Below, piece by piece: positions 8,915 to 17,867 of a DNA stretch of 64,000 nt. Below the pieces are notes generated by a model. That model had not been told where the DNA came from. It worked only from the letters and a program-made list of their open reading frames with translations, and ran no database searches. Origin of the DNA: Clostridium polyendosporum (GTDB lineage Bacteria; Bacillota; Clostridia; Clostridiales; Clostridiaceae); NCBI RefSeq assembly GCF_018332455.1, contig NZ_BOPZ01000004.1, forward strand, positions 1 through 64,000, given 5' to 3'. The translations under genes and the position numbers were made by a program. The first letter of the stretch is position 1. Every line of letters starts with the position of its first letter.

Positions 8915-9688
8915 ATGAATTATATAATATTTGATTTAGAATTTAATCAAGATTACAATTTAAACAAAGAAAATAAAAACATAGTAACCCAAAGATGCCC
9001 TTTTGAAATAATTCAAATTGGTGCAGTAAAGCTCGATGAAAATCATAAAACAATTTCAACTCTAGATAAACTAATAAAACCTGAAATATATACTGAAATT
9101 CATCCTTATGTAAAAGAAATTACAGGTATTACAATGGACGAATTAAATACTGCAGAATCTTTTAAGGAAATCTATAAAGAACTTATCGATTTTGTGAAAG
9201 ATGACAAAAGTATTTTATGTGTATGGGGAATAGCAGATATGAAAGAGTTATTTAGAAACATAGCATATCATGGGTTAGATGGATCCCCAATCCCTAAAGA
9301 ATATATTAATCTTCAATCTTACGCATCTAAATATCTTAATTGCCCAAAAGGCACTAATATTGGCTTAAGCAATGCAGTAGAATTATTAAATATTGAATTA
9401 AAAAATCAATTTCACCATGCTTTTAATGATGCTTACTATACTGCAGAGATCTTCAAAAAAATCTATAGTGAAAAGATTAAAACTACTATATATAATCCAA
9501 ATAGACAGAGTTCAAATAGACATAGACGCAGAAAAGAAAAAATTGACACATCTAAATTAATCGAGCAATTTGAAAAAATGTTTGATAGAGAAATGACTGC
9601 AGATGAAAAATCCATAATTAAGTTAGCTTATATGATGGGAAAAACAAATCAATTTCAAATTAAAACTCCTGATAAGGATACTTTATAA
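8915..9688 (+). CDS. 3'-5' exonuclease, KapD/DnaQ-like (DEDDh)
   Basis: The predicted product has 257 aa. The exonuclease motifs are Exo I IIFDLEFNQ (residues 4-12), Exo II around CVWGIADMKELFRN (about 108-121), and Exo III HHAFNDAYYTAEIF (about 169-182), which gives the HxAxxDA form. A basic linker (SSNRHRRRKEK) and a C-terminal helical tail follow. KapD in Bacillus is linked to inhibition of the KinA sporulation pathway, and I infer only the fold and nuclease activity here. An AAGGGG site lies before the ATG. Confidence 0.8.
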   Translation: MNYIIFDLEFNQDYNLNKENKNIVTQRCPFEIIQIGAVKLDENHKTISTLDKLIKPEIYTEIHPYVKEITGITMDELNTAESFKEIYKELIDFVKDDKSILCVWGIADMKELFRNIAYHGLDGSPIPKEYINLQSYASKYLNCPKGTNIGLSNAVELLNIELKNQFHHAFNDAYYTAEIFKKIYSEKIKTTIYNPNRQSSNRHRRRKEKIDTSKLIEQFEKMFDREMTADEKSIIKLAYMMGKTNQFQIKTPDKDTL

Positions 9689-9730
9689 ATGATAAACATT
9701 AACATGATAAGATCAAAAGCGTTTATAACT

Positions 9731-9777
9731 GAATAGAGCGAAACGGAAAATTAATCATTTTCTATTTCACTCTATTT
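9731..9777. terminator. Terminator between kapD-like gene and bioA
   Basis: AATAGAG-GAAA and TTTC-CTCTATT arms form an imperfect stem followed by TTTTTA on the plus strand. It lies between convergent genes. Confidence 0.65.
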
Positions 9778-9827
9778 TTAAGTTTATAAAATATTTATCT
9801 ATTATAAAGGTATCTAAGAAACTATGC

Positions 9828-11174
9828 TTACTTCCTAAAATATTCATATATGCTTTCAAAAGTAGTATTAACCATATACTTAATATCCTTTTCTGTTATA
9901 ACGTATGGTGGTAAAAAATATAACACATTTCCTATAGGCCTTAATAAAAGACCTTTATTTAAAGCTATTTTATATATTTCATAGCCTACTCTATCCTTCC
10001 ACGAAAAAACTTCCTTCGTTACTTTATCTTTAACAAGTTCCACAGCTGTTACCATTCCAAGCTGACGAACCTCCCCTACATAAGGGCAATTTTTAGCTTT
10101 CTCTAGTGTTAATTCTCTTATTAATTGCGATTTTATCTTATTATTTTCAAGAACATTGTCCTCTTCAAAAATCTTTAAACTCTCACAAGCTATTGCACAG
10201 GCCATAGCATTTCCTGCATAAGTATGACTATGTAAAAAAGCTTTAAGCTCTGTATATTCTCCATAAAAAGCCTCATATATTTCATCACTAGTCATTACTA
10301 CAGACATAGGCATATATCCAGCAGAAATTCCTTTAGATAAACACATAAGATCTGGACTTATTCCTGCATGTTCACAAGCAAACATCTTACCTGTTCTTCC
10401 AAAGCCTACAGCTATTTCATCAGCAATAAAATGTATTTGGTATTTATCGCAAGCAATTCTTAGTTTCTTAAGATATATCGGAGAATACATTCTCATACCC
10501 GCTGCTCCCTGAATCATTGGTTCAATTATTATACCACAAAGCTCTTCATGTTTATCTTGTAAAACTTTTTCCATATCTTCAAAGCATTCTGCATTACAAG
10601 TTTCTCTATTTTGACCATACTTACACCTATAGCAATCAGGACCCTCTGCCCTTATAGTATCAAATAGAAGGGGCTTATATATTTTACTGTAAAGATCTAA
10701 ATGCCCAACAGATAAAGCTCCTAAAGTTTCACCATGATACGCATTTGTTATAGTCGCAAATTTAGTTTTTTTACTTACTCCTTTTTGCTGATGATAATGA
10801 AAACTCATCTTTAGAGCAATTTCTACTGCAGATGAACCATTATCAGAGAAATAAACCTTCTTTAATCTGTCAGGAGTAATCTCTACAAGTTTTTCTGCTA
10901 ATTCTATAGCCGGTTTATTTGAAAAATTTGCAAAAATAACATGTTCTATATTATTTATTTGATTCTGTAGTGCTTTATTAATCCTTTTATTGCTGTGTCC
11001 AAACAAATTTGTCCACCATGACGATATACAATCTAAGTATTTATTACCTTCCACATCATAAAGGTAGCACCCCTCTCCTCTTTCAATTACAATAGGAGGT
11101 AACTCCTCATAATCTTTCATCTGGGAGCAAGGATGCCATATATACTGTAAATCTTTTTTCTGATAACTATTCAT
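9828..11174 (-). CDS. bioA: Adenosylmethionine-8-amino-7-oxononanoate aminotransferase
   Basis: The predicted product has 448 aa. It is a class III PLP aminotransferase that converts KAPA to DAPA in biotin synthesis, using SAM as amino donor. Visible signatures are IWHPCSQMKDYEE near the N-terminus, SSWWTNLFGHSN, the Asp-containing IADEIAVGFGRTG, and the PLP-lysine segment CLSKGISAGYMPM. I start at the ATG at 11174 because GGAGGAT lies six bases before it; a start four codons upstream would place that site inside the gene. It lies 23 bases after bioD, so it is in the same operon under the BirA operator at 12072. There is no bioB or bioF in the window. Confidence 0.93.
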   Translation of the reverse strand: MNSYQKKDLQYIWHPCSQMKDYEELPPIVIERGEGCYLYDVEGNKYLDCISSWWTNLFGHSNKRINKALQNQINNIEHVIFANFSNKPAIELAEKLVEITPDRLKKVYFSDNGSSAVEIALKMSFHYHQQKGVSKKTKFATITNAYHGETLGALSVGHLDLYSKIYKPLLFDTIRAEGPDCYRCKYGQNRETCNAECFEDMEKVLQDKHEELCGIIIEPMIQGAAGMRMYSPIYLKKLRIACDKYQIHFIADEIAVGFGRTGKMFACEHAGISPDLMCLSKGISAGYMPMSVVMTSDEIYEAFYGEYTELKAFLHSHTYAGNAMACAIACESLKIFEEDNVLENNKIKSQLIRELTLEKAKNCPYVGEVRQLGMVTAVELVKDKVTKEVFSWKDRVGYEIYKIALNKGLLLRPIGNVLYFLPPYVITEKDIKYMVNTTFESIYEYFRK

Positions 11175-11197
11175 TCTATCCTCCATATATAGATAAA

Positions 11198-11929
11198 TTA
11201 AATTTCATCCATACAATTAATTAAGTCTTCTACCTGTAAAGAATTATGGACTTCATCAATAAACTTTTTTAACTTTAATTCTTCTTTATCTACGCCATCA
11301 ATCCATGGAAATATTGCAAGTATAGGGACTTTAGTAAGTTTTTCAATCATTTTTATATTGTCATTACAAAGAACAGTATCCTCATAACCATTAACTATAA
11401 TCCCCTTAATTTTTATTCCTAAATTCTTAATATAGGCAACTGTAGTTACTGTATGATTTATTGTTCCAAGACCTGCACTTGCTACTATTATCACAGTTAA
11501 ATTTAATTCCTTTATAAGATCCTGTAGAAGATAGATTCCATTCTCATTATCTATTAAAGGACATACAATACCTCCACTACCCTCTACTACTATAAAATCA
11601 TATTTCTTTTTCAAAGCTTCAAATTTTTCTTTTACAAGGTTTATACAAATAGGCTTATTTTCTATTTTAGAAGCAAGATGCGGAGCTGTAGCAGTTTTAT
11701 ATATATAAGGTGTTATATCTTCATATTTTTCTTTAAGGCCACTTACTCTACTTACAAACTTAGTATCCCCAGGGATTAACATATGATTTTCTTCAATGGC
11801 ACCACTTAGAGCAGGCTTAAAATAACATGCATTATATCCATGAGAACGAAGTAATTCCATTAATCCTGCAGTAACAATTGTTTTTCCTACATCTGTTCCT
11901 GTACCTGTGATAAAAATACCTTTAGTCAT
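11198..11929 (-). CDS. bioD: Dethiobiotin synthetase
   Basis: The predicted product has 243 aa. It is an ATP-dependent enzyme carboxylating DAPA to dethiobiotin. The P-loop GTGTDVGKT (residues 8-16), the KPALSGA segment near 38, and VVEGSGGIVCP near 117 are the family motifs. Its ATG overlaps the stop of the 40-codon upstream ORF (TAATG), so translation is probably coupled. It is followed directly by bioA. Confidence 0.93.
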   Translation of the reverse strand: MTKGIFITGTGTDVGKTIVTAGLMELLRSHGYNACYFKPALSGAIEENHMLIPGDTKFVSRVSGLKEKYEDITPYIYKTATAPHLASKIENKPICINLVKEKFEALKKKYDFIVVEGSGGIVCPLIDNENGIYLLQDLIKELNLTVIIVASAGLGTINHTVTTVAYIKNLGIKIKGIIVNGYEDTVLCNDNIKMIEKLTKVPILAIFPWIDGVDKEELKLKKFIDEVHNSLQVEDLINCMDEI

Positions 11930-12051
11930 TAAAGTGCACCTTTAAGCTTCTCTTCTATTTTAATACTATATATAAACTCTTCTTTTGTTAATATAGGTAC
12001 AATTTTTACTGATGGTGCTACTAAAATCATATCTCTAGTTTTGTTATTCAT
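11929..12051 (-). CDS. Small 40-aa ORF leading the bio operon
   Basis: It is 40 codons with a near-perfect ribosome site (AGGAGGAG seven bases before the ATG). It sits between the BirA operator/promoter and bioD and ends in a TAATG overlap with bioD. The sequence (for example VKIVPILTKEEFIYSIKIEE) has no feature I recognise: no membrane segment and no run of a regulatory amino acid. It may be a coupled leader cistron for bioD or a small protein in its own right. A longer frame to 12135 has no start signal and crosses the promoter, so I reject it. Confidence 0.6.
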   Translation of the reverse strand: MNNKTRDMILVAPSVKIVPILTKEEFIYSIKIEEKLKGAL

Positions 12052-12071
12052 ATAACTCCTCCTAATATCTA

Positions 12072-12103
12072 TTGTAAACCATCCTATAATTACAGGTTTA
12101 CAA
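12072..12103 (-). promoter_or_regulatory. BirA operator
   Basis: TTGTAAACC (12072-12080) and GGTTTACAA (12095-12103) are perfect inverted half-sites with a 14-base spacer, the layout of Gram-positive BirA boxes. It lies just downstream of the -10 element of the bio promoter, where biotinoyl-AMP-bound BirA would block initiation. The role is inferred from motif and position. Confidence 0.88.
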
Positions 12104-12106
12104 TAA

Positions 12107-12135
12107 ATAATACCTAAACATAGAATAATTGTCAA
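12107..12135 (-). promoter_or_regulatory. bio operon promoter
   Basis: The minus strand has TTGACA (12130-12135), 17 bases, and TATTAT (12107-12112). The BirA operator covers the start-site region. Confidence 0.85.
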
Positions 12136-12390
12136 TTTAAATTTAGTTTTAAAAAAAATAAGTAAAATGTGACTGAAATCATATATTCTTTATTACAATT
12201 ATGTTATAATTCAATAAAGAATATCATACAATAGTAAAAACTAAATAAAACATATTATTAGTTATGAGTATAAACAACTTTAATCCTTATAAATTTAGTT
12301 ATAAAATTGTTTATCGATATAATCAATCTATTTATTAGTTAAAGATATTATTAAATTATTGCAAAACTTAATACATTAGGGGTGATAACT

Positions 12391-14973
12391 ATGGATAATA
12401 GAAATGTAACAATAGTCGTATCAGGAGATATATGTATAAATTCTCTACAATGGATAACAGATCCTCAAAATAATAAAGGTTTGAACTGGCAGACTCATTT
12501 AAATATGCATAATGCCTTAAAGTCTGGAGAGGCCCTACTTCTATCAAAACTTGTAGCTTTATCAACAGGTGCTTGTATACTTTCACCTAAAATACCAGAT
12601 CTAGAATCAGCTTCATCAAGAGAATTTCTTCGCTCTACTGCAGAGTTAGAGCTTTTTCCTATATCTGCTAATGAAAAAAATAATGATAAAGTGTACAGAG
12701 TAGGACGCTTTCTTGGGTTTACAGGACCATCATCTGGTCTGCCTAAGTTACTCCCTATTATAAATGATAATGATAATGCTGATATAGTTATATTAGATGA
12801 TGAAAATAATAGTTTTAATTCTAATAAAGAATTCTGGCCTTTAGCTTTAAAATCATCTAATAAATCTCCAATAATCTTATATAAGATGAATAATCCTAAT
12901 GGTTCCAGCACTCTTTGGAAACACTTAGAAAAATTTCATATTGAAAAAACCATAGTAGTTATAAACGGTGATGATCTACGTTCAAAAGGAGTTAATATAA
13001 GTAAAAGTCTTTCTTGGGAAAGAACAGCTCAAGATTTTGTATGGCAAATTAATAATAATCCTAACCTCTCCTTTCTTGCAAAATGTAGTCACTTAATAGT
13101 TCCCTTCGGCCTTGAGGGTGCCATATATTATAAAAATGAAAGCTCAACTGAATCTCGTTTATACTTCCTTCCTTATGAATTTGAAGGAGGTTCTTTTAAA
13201 GAAACTCAAGGCAAAATGTATGGACTTACCTCTTGCTTCGTTGCTGGACTTGCACGTGGTATTGTTTCAGGAAATCATAACAACGACGAGCTTTCTCAAT
13301 CAATAGATAAGGGTATTCGTGACGGTATTGTTGCTGCTCAAAAATATTTCACCGAAGGCTTTGGAAAAAATATTGAAGAATATCAATTTCCTAATCCTTC
13401 AATATTTCTTGAAGGAGAAAATGATTTTATATACAAGGAACATGTTCAAGATGTGAAAATACCTAATTCATTTAATACTAACTGTTATTCCTGCTGGTAC
13501 ATTCTTAAAGATAAAAGTTCTACGAATTTAGCAGAAATAGCTTATGATATTGTTAAAAATGGAGTAAAGAATGCACTTAAATTCATACCTATAGCACAGT
13601 TTGGGAAATTACAAACTGTAGATAGAACAGAAATTGAAAGCTATAGAAGTATTAAAAATCTCATGTGTGAATATATCTCATCTAGGAATATAGAACGTCC
13701 ACTTTCTATTGCTGTATTTGGAACTCCTGGATCTGGAAAATCTTTTGGTGTAACGGAAGTAGCTGCTAGTATTGCTCCAAATTTAATTAAGAAATTAAAT
13801 TTTAATTTATCGCAGTTCCAATCACTATCAGATCTAATAAGCGCCTTTCATAAAGTAAGAGATCTTTCTTTAGAAGGCAAAGTTCCTCTAGTATTTTTTG
13901 ATGAATTTGATTCAGCCTTTGAAGGAAAGCTTGGCTGGTTAAAATACTTATTAGCCCCTATGCAGGATGGAGTATTCAGAGAAGGAGATTCTATTCATCC
14001 TATCGGGAAAGCTATTTTTGTATTTGCTGGTGGAACAAGCAGTACATTTAAGGAATTCTGTGGTGAGGATATAAACGATGAGAATGAGCAAAAACAATTT
14101 CTATCAGAATTCAAAGGTGCCAAAGGTCCAGACTTTGTAAGCCGTCTAAGAGGCTACGTAAATATCCTAGGGCCAAATCAAACTGATAAAAAATGGGATC
14201 AACTATTCATCATTAGAAGGGCAATGTTATTACGTTCACTACTTGAGAGAAAAGTACCTCATCTTATAAATGACAATGGAGAAGTTCAGATTGATAATGG
14301 TGTAGTAAGAGCTCTACTTAAAGTTCCAAGATATAAGCATGAATCAAGATCTATGGAAGCTATATTAGAGATGAGTATGCTAACTAATGCAAAAAAGTGG
14401 GAACAATCTCATCTACCATCTAAAGAGCAACTAAAACTGCATGTAGATGAAGAACAATTCTTACGTCATTTAATGCATGATGCTTTTTTTAGTGAAAAAA
14501 TCGAAAAACTTGCAATAGATATTCATGAAAAGTATAGAATACTTAATGAGAATAACAAGAATATAGATTTGGATTTTATAAAACCATGGGAAGAACTTAG
14601 TGAAGATTTAAAAAATTCTAGTCGTAATCAAGCAAAACATATTCCAAATGCCTTACTCAGAATTAACTATGATGTCGTTTCTGTTAAAGAGAAACCAACA
14701 GCTATAGAATTTACTGAAAAAGAACTTAATATTCTAGCTGTATATGAACATACTCGCTGGTGTCTTCACAGAAAAGAAACGGGTTGGAAATATGGTGATA
14801 ATAAAGATAATAAGAAAAAAACTGATCCTAGTCTTGTACCTTGGGATATTTTGGCCGATAACAAAAAAAATAAGGTATATCAAATGGTTAAGATTTGGCC
14901 AGAGATACTAGCAAATTCAAACTTTAAGATAGAACGACTAAAATTCCTATGTCAATGCGAAGCTACAGTTTAA
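12391..14973 (+). CDS. AAA+ ATPase with ribokinase-like N-terminus and C-terminal RyR domain
   Basis: The predicted product has 860 aa. Residues 1-310 look like a PfkB/ribokinase-type sugar-kinase-like or related Rossmannoid domain (opening VTIVVSGDI, later IVVINGDD and HLIVPFGLEGAIYY); this assignment is tentative. Residues about 430-690 form an AAA+ ATPase: Walker A GTPGSGKS near 444, Walker B VFFDEFDSAF near 502. Residues about 775-855 match the RyR domain (HTRWCLHRKETGWKYG, then PWDILADNKKNKVYQMVKIWPEIL). The ATG at 12391 follows AGGGGTGAT. It is a single gene with a strong terminator. RyR domains in prokaryotes have been proposed as ligand sensors in signalling or conflict systems; function here is unproven. 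Confidence 0.72.
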   Translation: MDNRNVTIVVSGDICINSLQWITDPQNNKGLNWQTHLNMHNALKSGEALLLSKLVALSTGACILSPKIPDLESASSREFLRSTAELELFPISANEKNNDKVYRVGRFLGFTGPSSGLPKLLPIINDNDNADIVILDDENNSFNSNKEFWPLALKSSNKSPIILYKMNNPNGSSTLWKHLEKFHIEKTIVVINGDDLRSKGVNISKSLSWERTAQDFVWQINNNPNLSFLAKCSHLIVPFGLEGAIYYKNESSTESRLYFLPYEFEGGSFKETQGKMYGLTSCFVAGLARGIVSGNHNNDELSQSIDKGIRDGIVAAQKYFTEGFGKNIEEYQFPNPSIFLEGENDFIYKEHVQDVKIPNSFNTNCYSCWYILKDKSSTNLAEIAYDIVKNGVKNALKFIPIAQFGKLQTVDRTEIESYRSIKNLMCEYISSRNIERPLSIAVFGTPGSGKSFGVTEVAASIAPNLIKKLNFNLSQFQSLSDLISAFHKVRDLSLEGKVPLVFFDEFDSAFEGKLGWLKYLLAPMQDGVFREGDSIHPIGKAIFVFAGGTSSTFKEFCGEDINDENEQKQFLSEFKGAKGPDFVSRLRGYVNILGPNQTDKKWDQLFIIRRAMLLRSLLERKVPHLINDNGEVQIDNGVVRALLKVPRYKHESRSMEAILEMSMLTNAKKWEQSHLPSKEQLKLHVDEEQFLRHLMHDAFFSEKIEKLAIDIHEKYRILNENNKNIDLDFIKPWEELSEDLKNSSRNQAKHIPNALLRINYDVVSVKEKPTAIEFTEKELNILAVYEHTRWCLHRKETGWKYGDNKDNKKKTDPSLVPWDILADNKKNKVYQMVKIWPEILANSNFKIERLKFLCQCEATV

Positions 14974-15015
14974 AGTTCTATTAAATTTGAGCCAGAGTTT
15001 AGGCAGCAAATAAGA
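14974..15015 (+). repeat. Dispersed intergenic repeat, truncated copy
   Basis: TTCTATTAAATTTGAGCCAG and the GGCAGCAAATAA end match the copy at 58.15 kb, but the central ATTTCAC palindrome is missing. Confidence 0.35.
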
Positions 15016-15073
15016 GTGCAAGGCCACTAAGCCTCCTAAAGATCTACATAAACAATTAATGAAAGTAAAAGTT

Positions 15074-15118
15074 AAGGGGCCGTTTCAAAAGTATTACTAC
15101 TTTTGAAAAAGCCCCTTT
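15074..15118. terminator. Strong bidirectional terminator
   Basis: AAGGGGC plus TTTCAAAAGTA pairs with TACTTTTGAAA plus GCCCCTT. It lies between the convergent RyR ATPase and potD genes. Confidence 0.85.
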
Positions 15119-15131
15119 AATATATTTTCAA

Positions 15132-16199
15132 TTATTGACTTTTTACTTCAGTCCAAATTTTATCATATTCTTTAAGAGCATCTCCTAAATCCTTAAGATG
15201 TTCTCCTTTTTTCATATCTTCTTCACCTGGATATATAGTCTTGTTTTCTAAAGTCTCTTTATCCATATATTTATGTGCTTCTACATTAGGATTTGCATAT
15301 GGAAAATCCTTTGAAATCTCTGCACTTATCTCAGGATCAAGTATAAAGTTTATAAAAAGCTCAGCATTTTCCTTGTTAGGTGCACCCTTAGGAATTATAA
15401 AGTTATCTTGCCATAAATACATACCTTCTTTAGGTAATACGGCTTTTATATCTTTATTTTCCTTTTCTGCAAGTACTGCTTCAGCACCCCAAACGATTCC
15501 AGCAGCAGCTTCTCCATTTATAAGCGAAGTTTTCGGACTATCACTGTCATAAGCTTTTATATTTTTCTTAAGCTTTAAGAACTCTTGTTTAGCTTCTTCT
15601 AATTTCTTCGGATCAGTTTCATTCATGGAGTATCCTAGCTTTTTAAGTACAGCACCTAATATTGCTCTCTCATCGTCTAATACTACAAGTGAATTGTTAA
15701 ATTCACTATTCCATAAATCACTATATCCTGTAACATTAGTTTTTACTTTGCTTGTATTAACAGCAATTACAGCATTTCCCCACATATATGGAACGGTATA
15801 TTTGTTTCCTGGATCATATGACATATTCTTAAATTGTTCACCTATGTTCTTAAGATTAGGAATATTGTCCATGTTTATTTCTTCAGCTAATTTTTGTTTT
15901 ATCATTATATCTGCCATATAATCTGTTGCTACGGAAATATCAAACTGTGAACCACCAGCCATAATCTTTGCTAGCATTTCTTCATTTGATGAATAAGTAG
16001 TATAGTTAACCTTTATGTTATATTTTTTTTCAAACTTTTCTATAACTGATTGCGGAAGATATTCAGACCAATTGAAAACATTAAGCTCTGATTGTTTTTT
16101 GCCACATCCAGTCATGACACTTCCTAGCATAAAAGCTATAAGTCCTGCACTTATTAATCTTTTAAATATCCTTGATTTCTTAATCATTAAAATCATCAT
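15132..16199 (-). CDS. potD: Spermidine/putrescine-binding lipoprotein
   Basis: The predicted product has 355 aa. It is the extracellular substrate-binding subunit of the PotABCD polyamine importer. It has a type II signal peptide with lipobox MTGC near residue 32. The mature start LNVFNWSEYLP and the FDISVATDYMADIM segment are typical of PotD. Several ATG codons follow GGGGGATGATG; 16199 is the longest, and ATG at 16187 is about equally plausible. It is the last gene of potA-potB-potC-potD, 18 bases after potC. Confidence 0.88.
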   Translation of the reverse strand: MMILMIKKSRIFKRLISAGLIAFMLGSVMTGCGKKQSELNVFNWSEYLPQSVIEKFEKKYNIKVNYTTYSSNEEMLAKIMAGGSQFDISVATDYMADIMIKQKLAEEINMDNIPNLKNIGEQFKNMSYDPGNKYTVPYMWGNAVIAVNTSKVKTNVTGYSDLWNSEFNNSLVVLDDERAILGAVLKKLGYSMNETDPKKLEEAKQEFLKLKKNIKAYDSDSPKTSLINGEAAAGIVWGAEAVLAEKENKDIKAVLPKEGMYLWQDNFIIPKGAPNKENAELFINFILDPEISAEISKDFPYANPNVEAHKYMDKETLENKTIYPGEEDMKKGEHLKDLGDALKEYDKIWTEVKSQ

Positions 16200-16217
16200 C
16201 CCCCAATTATATAAATT

Positions 16218-17009
16218 TTAATTGTTGTTACTAAACTTCAATCTAATTAGTTCTGAAATAACTGCAACTGTTAATGTAAATATTAACATTACTGTTGAAA
16301 GTGCATTTATTTCAGGCGTTACTCCAAGCCTTACCATAGAAAATATCTTCAGAGGTAAAGTTGTAGCTCCTGGACCCGAAACGAAGAAGCTTATTATTAC
16401 GTCATCAAGTGATAATGTAAATGCTAAAAGAGCTCCTGCTATTATTCCTGGCATTATAATAGGAAGTGTAACTTTTATAAAAGTTTGAAACGGACTAGCT
16501 CCTAAATCCATTGCTGCTTCTTCAAGTGCTTTATCAAATCCTTCTAGCCTTGCCTTTACTACAATAACAACATAAGAAATACTAAATGTTATGTGTGCTA
16601 AAATCAATGTTAACATTCCAAGCGGAAGTTTCACCTGAGAAAATAACATAAGTAGCGCTATACCCATTACTAATTCTGGTATTATTACCGGTACATAGAT
16701 CATACCATCTAACACTGTTTTACCCTTAAATTTATATTTATACATTCCTACTGCTGCTAAAGTACCTATCATTGTTGAAATCAAAGTGCTTATAACAGCT
16801 ATCATAATACTATTTGCCATGGCCTTTAAGACTGCACTATCCTTCATCAATCCTAGATACCATTTGAAAGTAAATCCCTGCCATACAGCATTAACTTTTG
16901 AATTGTTAAATGAAAAAACCACTAAAATAATCATTGGCATATATAAAACTATATATATTAAAATTGTATATAATGAAAATATACTTCTCGTTATTCCTTT
17001 ATTCCTCAA
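16218..17009 (-). CDS. potC: Spermidine/putrescine ABC permease
   Basis: The predicted product has 263 aa with six membrane segments and the inner-membrane permease EAA loop (EEAAMDLGASPFQTFIKVTLPIIMPGI), which docks on PotA. It starts at TTG, with GGAGGTGAT a few bases upstream inside the potB tail; potB stops directly before this codon. It pairs with PotB to form the channel. Confidence 0.88.
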   Translation of the reverse strand: MRNKGITRSIFSLYTILIYIVLYMPMIILVVFSFNNSKVNAVWQGFTFKWYLGLMKDSAVLKAMANSIMIAVISTLISTMIGTLAAVGMYKYKFKGKTVLDGMIYVPVIIPELVMGIALLMLFSQVKLPLGMLTLILAHITFSISYVVIVVKARLEGFDKALEEAAMDLGASPFQTFIKVTLPIIMPGIIAGALLAFTLSLDDVIISFFVSGPGATTLPLKIFSMVRLGVTPEINALSTVMLIFTLTVAVISELIRLKFSNNN

Positions 17010-17867
17010 CTATATCACCTCCGTTTTTTTACTACCTCCACTAAGCTTAACGTATAATCCTATAAGTATAAAAGTAATCACTATAATGACTATAGAAATA
17101 GCTGAACCAAAAGGCCAATCCCTTGCTGTAAGGAATTGATTTTTTATAAGATTACTAATAAGCATGACTTTACTACCACCCATTAAATCTGGAATGAAAA
17201 ACAATCCTAATGTTGGAATGAAAACAAGTATGCATCCTGCTATTATTCCTGGCATTGTAAGAGGAATAGTTATCTTCCAAAAAGTTCTCCAAGGGGTAGC
17301 TCCAAGATCAGTTGCGGCTTCAATATAAGATTTATCAACACTATCTATGGATGCATATAACGGAAGAACCATAAAAGGGAATAATGTATATACAAGACCA
17401 AGTAAAACTGCACCATCTGTATAAAGCATTTGTATAGGTGCAGAAATCAAACCTAATTTTAATAAATATGAGTTTATAATACCTGTTGTCCTAAGTAATA
17501 CAATCCAAGCATATGTTCTTATAAGAGAATTGGTCCAAAAAGGTATTATTATAAGCATAAAAAGTAATGATCTATATCTTTTTGGTGCCTTTGTTATAAA
17601 ATAAGCAAAAGGATATCCAGTTATAAGACACGTAATCGTAGCTAAAAAAGAGATTTTTAAAGAATTTATTAATATCTTTATATATACTGGATTTAAAAGT
17701 TTAGTATAATTTTCTGTATTAAAATTATATTCAACTTGTCCATATACACCTCTTGTAAGAAACCCCATAACCATAACTATAATAAGAGGTATAGTTAAAA
17801 AAGCAAGTAGCCAAAATACTATTGGTGAAAGGGTCCATATAATTCCTTTGTCTTTTAATTTCCTCAT
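17010..17867 (-). CDS. potB: Spermidine/putrescine ABC permease
   Basis: The predicted product has 285 aa with six membrane segments. The EAA loop is EAATDLGATPWRTFWKITIPL, followed by the usual PGIIAG. The ATG overlaps the potA stop (ATGA), and potC follows immediately. It forms the PotB half of the polyamine channel. Confidence 0.88.
   Translation of the reverse strand: MRKLKDKGIIWTLSPIVFWLLAFLTIPLIIVMVMGFLTRGVYGQVEYNFNTENYTKLLNPVYIKILINSLKISFLATITCLITGYPFAYFITKAPKRYRSLLFMLIIIPFWTNSLIRTYAWIVLLRTTGIINSYLLKLGLISAPIQMLYTDGAVLLGLVYTLFPFMVLPLYASIDSVDKSYIEAATDLGATPWRTFWKITIPLTMPGIIAGCILVFIPTLGLFFIPDLMGGSKVMLISNLIKNQFLTARDWPFGSAISIVIIVITFILIGLYVKLSGGSKKTEVI

Noticed and set aside
12495-12911. 138-codon minus-strand frame inside the AAA+/RyR gene
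   Set aside because: No ribosome site and low-complexity composition; the plus frame is a continuous 860-aa protein.
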